Below are positions 60,260-64,000 of a stretch of DNA of 64,000 bases, piece after piece. A program made the position numbers and the translations under genes. How positions within the stretch are numbered: position 1 is the stretch's first letter; each line of letters opens with the position of its first letter. A model generated the notes under the pieces. The model was not told the origin of the DNA. It ran no database searches and saw only the letters and a program-made list of their open reading frames with translations. Source of the DNA: Lysinibacillus fusiformis (GTDB lineage: Bacteria; Bacillota; Bacilli; Bacillales_A; Planococcaceae); assembly GCF_016925635.1 (NCBI RefSeq), contig NZ_CP070490.1, forward strand, positions 1,426,001 to 1,490,000. Direction: 5' to 3'.

Positions 60260-60293
60260 CGATGACAAATTATGCTGTCATCGTCTTTTTGTT
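60260..60293. repeat. Right flanking terminator-hairpin repeat of copy 4
   Basis: The second copy of the 34-base hairpin segment. The hairpin is GATGACA...TGTCATC with T-rich sequence on its plus side. It is probably the terminator of the gene at 60309 and the source of the duplication. Confidence 0.8.
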
Positions 60294-60308
60294 TAATAGT
60301 ATGAGGGA

Positions 60309-61001
60309 TTATTGAACAAATTTAGGATCTAATATACCTAAACCACTACCTTCAAGTTCAAATTTCACTTTTGAAACTCCATCTAAATTAACATGAACCT
60401 TTACCTTATCTTTGATTGCTCCACTATCATAAACCAATTTACCATCTGCATAAATTTTCAAGAAACCTATTCCGAAAGAGTTAGCTGATAATTTTTTAAT
60501 TGGTGCCAAATTGGTTTCAAATCCCTTGTAATTTCCATTGGCTAAGTATTCCACTGTATGGTCTTGAACAGCGCCTCCCCCATGATAACCACCAAGTTGA
60601 TAGGACCGCTCGAACTTTTCACCTGTACTAATAACGATAGAACTTGGGTTATGGAAGAAGTGGTCTTCATCACCCCCAATAGGTTTTACATCTTTTAAAG
60701 AGGTAAATTGAGGAACATCACCAATATAAACCGATTTTGTTTTACCATCCCACGTTACCTTTTCACCTAAAGATTCCGCGACGAAACGCATTGGGACATA
60801 AATCGTGCCTTGATAATTAAATCCAGATTGACCTTCTGGTGGGACTTTTTCAACCTTATCTACATAGTAATTGATTGGATCCTGAAACACGCTGATCTTT
60901 TTCATGTCACTTGCTGCTTCCGTAGTGGAGAAGTACGTAAAAGTCAAACCTCCTAATATAAAAAACCCTAAGTAACTTGTTATGATAAATAGTTTTTTCA
61001 C
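60309..61001 (-). CDS. Secreted protein with stalk (copper-amine-oxidase N-terminal) and NPCBM-like domains
   Basis: A 230-residue exported protein. A signal peptide (residues 1-30) is followed by a short stalk domain (INYYVDKVEKVPPEGQSGFNYQGTIYVPMRFVAESLGEKVTWDGKTKSVYIG, about 45-95) as in copper-amine-oxidase N-terminal repeats, and then a beta-rich domain (GFETNLAPIKKLSANSFGIGFLKIYADGKLVYDSGAIKDK) that resembles NPCBM carbohydrate-binding modules. No copper site is implied. GTG 61001 lies 6 bases after AAGGAGT. It is probably a cell-surface or matrix-binding protein; function unknown. Confidence 0.7.
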   Translation of the reverse strand: MKKLFIITSYLGFFILGGLTFTYFSTTEAASDMKKISVFQDPINYYVDKVEKVPPEGQSGFNYQGTIYVPMRFVAESLGEKVTWDGKTKSVYIGDVPQFTSLKDVKPIGGDEDHFFHNPSSIVISTGEKFERSYQLGGYHGGGAVQDHTVEYLANGNYKGFETNLAPIKKLSANSFGIGFLKIYADGKLVYDSGAIKDKVKVHVNLDGVSKVKFELEGSGLGILDPKFVQ

Positions 61002-61215
61002 AAAATCACTCCTTAGAATAAACATAGATATATGTAATTATACCAGAAATTTCATATAAACTTTAAAGATTTTATACTAGGATATTTTTAAGCAAGCTTT
61101 TTTATCTAGTAAAATTATATTTTCTGTACTAGTTTATTTGTACGCTATTTGAATATTAATGGAAAAAAACTCGACCCATAGCTAATGGATCGAGCGATTT
61201 TATTTTTTCTGCTAG

Positions 61216-62877
61216 TCAAATAATTTTCTTCTTAAAAATAGATGGTAGCACCTCTAACAACCGTTCACGTGTGATAGGATCACAATGATTCCATGAAAAA
61301 TCTACGAAATGAGTCTTACCGGGAGTTAACTCGGCTAAAGTGGCGATCTGTGGACAGTGAGTAATAGTTCGTAATTCTTGGGGAGAAGCCAAGATAAAAT
61401 TACGTTCTCCAGCATAGTGATTTATTTGATGCTGCTGAATTTCTATCCATGCTTGTCCTTGCTCAATTAGGTGCATCACTTTGGGAGTCGGACGAAAGCC
61501 AAGCGATTCATACAAGCTGGCAGCCAATCCGGTCTGACACATAACATAAAATTTTGCACCAAACTTGAGATAAACAGTAGCCGTCTCTCCAGCAACATAA
61601 GCATCTGCTAATTGCCTACGTACTAGCCTTACTTTGTCTTCATATGTAGTAATCCACTTTTCCGCCGCTTTACTCCGTTCAACTAGTTTAGCGATATACC
61701 GTAACCGCTCGAACAGTCTATACTTCTTATCCAGTACAACAGTTGGAGCAAGCGCATCCAGTTCCTGCAAGTCTTGCGGATAATAGCTAAGCAATATGAA
61801 CTCCGGCTGCAGCTGTGCTATTTTATCTGGATCTACCCAATCCCCGATACTATGAATATTTCGCAACTTATTGTGATAAACCACATTATCTCTCATGATA
61901 GAGATGGCTGCTCCTATAGGGGCTATGCCTAGAACGAGTAATTCCCCAAGTGTAAATTTTCCATCAGTCACAATACGTGTTGCACCTGTAGGAACAAGAA
62001 CCTTTCTGCCCAGTGAATCGATAACTGTTCTTTCTGGCGTATGAAGATGAATATTTGCATATTCACGTGGGGTGCTTCCAGTTAATTTATGAAAGCACCG
62101 ACTGAAATAGTATTCATCTTTAAACCCAATTTGTCGAGCTATTTTGCTCAATGGATCGGTGGTATGACGCAGAAGTTCTTTTGCCTGATTTATACGTAAA
62201 TGAGTCAAATAATCAGTCGGCTTTTTGCCAGTCAACGTTTTAAACTTTTGACTATATTGCCATCTGACCATTCCAGCCATGTTAGCCAGTTGTTCTACTG
62301 TCAAGTCCTCATCATAATGCTGCTCTATGTACTGTACAGTTTTTTGAACCAATTGTATCTTTTCTTCGTTCAGCAACTGGTTAGCTTGCTCATCTAACTG
62401 GACCATCATAGCTAGTATCTGCTGAAGTCTACCTTGCATCAGCGCCATTTCTGATGTGGATAGAGAGGAGCAAAGTTGATTATTTATCCATGCTTCATTT
62501 CCTAATACTTGCTTGACTTGAGAAAATAACAGATTATAGGGATAACCACAAAGCAAGGGTGGATGGGCAACCCGGTTCAAAGTCATTCCTTCTACTTTAA
62601 AAGTTTCAAAGGTAAAACGCACAAACTGTGCCTCTTTGTTACTTGATTCTACAGTGTAGCTTTGTACAGGTAAAATTAGAATGCAGCTTCCTTGTCGTAG
62701 ATCGATAGCCATTTTGTCTACATACAGCCGTATGTCATGACTGAGTGCTATCAATAATGTGCATAAATTTGTTTCATTACCATTTATTCCCTCATCGTAG
62801 CTACTGGCTGACATGATCTGATCAATTTGAAATCGATCATACTGTTGTAGCCTAATATATAGGGGTGCTAGATTCAT
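61216..62877 (-). CDS. AraC-type regulator with siderophore-binding domain (Btr-like)
   Basis: A 553-residue regulator with three parts: an N-terminal sensing domain (about 1-150), an AraC helix-turn-helix pair (TVEQLANMAGMVRWQYSQKFKTLTGKKPTDYLTHLRINQAKELL, about 190-280) and a C-terminal periplasmic-binding-like domain (DSLGRKVLVPTGATRIV onward). B. subtilis Btr, with the same layout, senses iron-bacillibactin and turns on siderophore uptake. A Fur box lies 19 bases upstream, and a siderophore-binding lipoprotein gene precedes it. ATG 62877 has GGAGAG 6 bases upstream; ATG 62895 is less well placed. Confidence 0.85.
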   Translation of the reverse strand: MNLAPLYIRLQQYDRFQIDQIMSASSYDEGINGNETNLCTLLIALSHDIRLYVDKMAIDLRQGSCILILPVQSYTVESSNKEAQFVRFTFETFKVEGMTLNRVAHPPLLCGYPYNLLFSQVKQVLGNEAWINNQLCSSLSTSEMALMQGRLQQILAMMVQLDEQANQLLNEEKIQLVQKTVQYIEQHYDEDLTVEQLANMAGMVRWQYSQKFKTLTGKKPTDYLTHLRINQAKELLRHTTDPLSKIARQIGFKDEYYFSRCFHKLTGSTPREYANIHLHTPERTVIDSLGRKVLVPTGATRIVTDGKFTLGELLVLGIAPIGAAISIMRDNVVYHNKLRNIHSIGDWVDPDKIAQLQPEFILLSYYPQDLQELDALAPTVVLDKKYRLFERLRYIAKLVERSKAAEKWITTYEDKVRLVRRQLADAYVAGETATVYLKFGAKFYVMCQTGLAASLYESLGFRPTPKVMHLIEQGQAWIEIQQHQINHYAGERNFILASPQELRTITHCPQIATLAELTPGKTHFVDFSWNHCDPITRERLLEVLPSIFKKKII

Positions 62878-62895
62878 AAGCAACTCTCCAACCAT

Positions 62896-62914
62896 TGAAA
62901 ATGATTCTCATTAC
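62896..62914. promoter_or_regulatory. Fur box
   Basis: The sequence TGAAAATGATTCTCATTAC fits the Fur inverted-repeat consensus (GATAATGATTATCATTATC) at most positions. It lies between the promoter and start of the Btr-like gene, so iron should repress it. Confidence 0.8.
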
Positions 62915-62918
62915 CGTT

Positions 62919-62946
62919 ATTGTAACATATAATGACCCTCTATCAA
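62919..62946 (-). promoter_or_regulatory. Promoter of the Btr-like gene
   Basis: On the minus strand TTGATA (62946-62941), a 16-base spacer and TACAAT (62924-62919), followed by the Fur box. Confidence 0.65.
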
Positions 62947-63014
62947 CTATTGTTCGAGTATGTGCTATTTTAGAATACAAACGATTTAAAAAATTGCTTG
63001 GGCAAATACAATTT

Positions 63015-64000
63015 TTACTGTTTGTGCATCCATTTTGGTAACTTTTTATACAATTGCTCCAAAGCTAATAAATTATCTGTGTTCCATTCATTAGGAACAA
63101 CATAAACATTTCCCTTTTTGACTGCAGGCAAAGTTCCCCATACTGGGCTTTGTAGCAGTCGATCAGCTTCTGCTTCACTTTCCTCATCCTCTTGTACAAT
63201 TACAAACAAATGATCACCAGAAAACTCTGGAAGTACCTCTTCGGAAACCTCAAGGAAAGATACCCCTTCTACATCAATAATATTCTTCTGTACAGCTGGT
63301 GGGACAGCAAAACCGTTTTCTCCATATATAATGGCACCAAAGTTACGATCGCCCATAACATAAAGTATTTTACCTAACTGGTAGAATACTGTTGCGGTCT
63401 CCCCTTCTGCTAATTGAAGCTTATCAAACATTTCTTTAGACTGTGTTTCAAACTTAGCAATAATTTTCGTTACTTCTTCCTGTTTACTCAATATATTCCC
63501 CATCTCCTTTATACGTTCTGCATAAGGAAGAGCTGGGTTGAAGGGAATCGTAGTAGCGATTTTTGACAATTCTTCGTTAAGATTTGGATCCGCCTTGTAA
63601 TAACCATTAATAATCAGATCAGGTTTTAAAGTCAGAATCGTCTCTAAGCTAGCAGGATTTCCAATATCAACGATGCCTTCAAGTTTATCTCCATAGTAAC
63701 TAGCAGGATCTTGAGGAAGATTATTACCAACAAGGGGAATATCCATCGCTAAGAAATCACCCGTCGTCTGACCAATATAAACCACTCGTTTTGGATCTGC
63801 AGGTATTTCAACCTGTTCGCCTGTAATCGTTGTATATTGAACTGTTGTCTCACTTTCCTCTGCTTGCACATCAGATTGAGCTGTTTTCTCGTTTTCCTTT
63901 TCCTTCACATCAGATGCGTTGCCATTAGAACTGCATGCCGATAATATCAACATCAATAACAGGAGGAAACTCCCTCCCCATAGTATATTTCGCTTTTCAC
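63015..64000 (-). CDS. Iron-siderophore ABC transporter substrate-binding lipoprotein (start beyond the window edge)
   Basis: The minus-strand frame runs to the right window edge without a stop. The visible start reads EKRNILWGGSFLLLLMLILSACSS, a lipoprotein signal with lipobox LSAC, so the true start is a few codons outside. The mature part is a helical-backbone binding protein: VVYIGQTTGDFLAMDIPLVGNNLPQ, then IVDIGNPASLETILTLKPDLIINGYY and a C-terminal VPNEWNTDNLLALEQLYKKLP. It resembles FeuA/YfiY-type proteins that capture Fe(III)-siderophores outside the cell. Next on the same strand is the Btr-like regulator. Permease and ATPase genes would lie outside the window. Ligand unknown. Confidence 0.85.
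   Translation of the reverse strand, partial: EKRNILWGGSFLLLLMLILSACSSNGNASDVKEKENEKTAQSDVQAEESETTVQYTTITGEQVEIPADPKRVVYIGQTTGDFLAMDIPLVGNNLPQDPASYYGDKLEGIVDIGNPASLETILTLKPDLIINGYYKADPNLNEELSKIATTIPFNPALPYAERIKEMGNILSKQEEVTKIIAKFETQSKEMFDKLQLAEGETATVFYQLGKILYVMGDRNFGAIIYGENGFAVPPAVQKNIIDVEGVSFLEVSEEVLPEFSGDHLFVIVQEDEESEAEADRLLQSPVWGTLPAVKKGNVYVVPNEWNTDNLLALEQLYKKLPKWMHKQ

Overview
The window looks like chromosomal DNA of a spore-forming, low-GC Bacillaceae bacterium, most likely Lysinibacillus or a close relative. The DNA is AT-rich, ribosome binding sites are strong AGGAGG types, TTG and GTG starts are common, and there is a Tlp-type spore protein, an MhqR-type operator and a Blt-like regulator/acetyltransferase pair. 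No rRNA, tRNA, CRISPR array, prophage or transposase gene was seen. The genus is an inference from gene content and was not tested by a search.

Layout. 1-7.2 kb: DedA (cut by the window edge), a HAD phosphatase, DUF2225 and zinc-finger proteins, a secreted erythromycin-esterase-like protein, repeat copy 1, then DUF4272 and SMI1/KNR4 proteins. 7.4-10.2 kb: a MerR regulator facing a BltD-like acetyltransferase and a MATE pump. 10.2-14 kb: S66 peptidase, GNAT, AI-2E-type permease, RidA paralogue. 14-18.2 kb: TetR facing an MFS-luciferase-like-esterase operon. 18.3-20 kb: an MhqR-type operon (FMN reductase, ring-cleaving dioxygenase). 20-27.6 kb: a YunG-like pseudogene, GNAT, Lrp, AhpD-like, Rrf2, repeat copy 2, cupin, SMI1, serine hydrolase, DUF4303, SRPBCC, an ABC-F relic and YitT. 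27.6-30.3 kb: repeat copy 3, then ddl with a MocR/DdlR-type regulator. 30.4-35 kb: a solute:sodium symporter, LysR, ATC hydrolase and an N-carbamoyl-amino-acid hydrolase.

35-46 kb holds two ECF sigma/anti-sigma pairs, an ABC exporter, a stand-alone histidyl-tRNA synthetase, MarR, Tlp and an MFS exporter. The synthetase has a striking leader: a sigma-A promoter, a 17-residue leader peptide ending in five consecutive His codons, a stem starting at its stop codon, and a terminator just before hisS. This reads as ribosome-mediated attenuation by histidine, where a T-box would be expected in this phylum.

46-58 kb is one long minus-strand operon for hexuronate/hexonate catabolism (kdgK, kdgA, uxuA, dehydrogenase, uxuB, transporter, uxaA, uxaB, dehydrogenase, Ldh-type dehydrogenase, lacI). 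Its promoter is followed by two adjacent 12-bp palindromes. No uxaC is present here. 58-64 kb: TraB-like protein, repeat copy 4, a secreted stalk-domain protein, a Btr-like AraC regulator with a Fur box, and a siderophore-binding lipoprotein cut by the window edge.

Four copies of a non-coding repeat (about 250-540 bp, ends TGTTGAAAAA/TTTTTCAACA) are scattered through the window. Each lies directly beside a terminator-like hairpin. Copy 4 has the hairpin duplicated on both sides, which suggests a mobile element that targets terminators.
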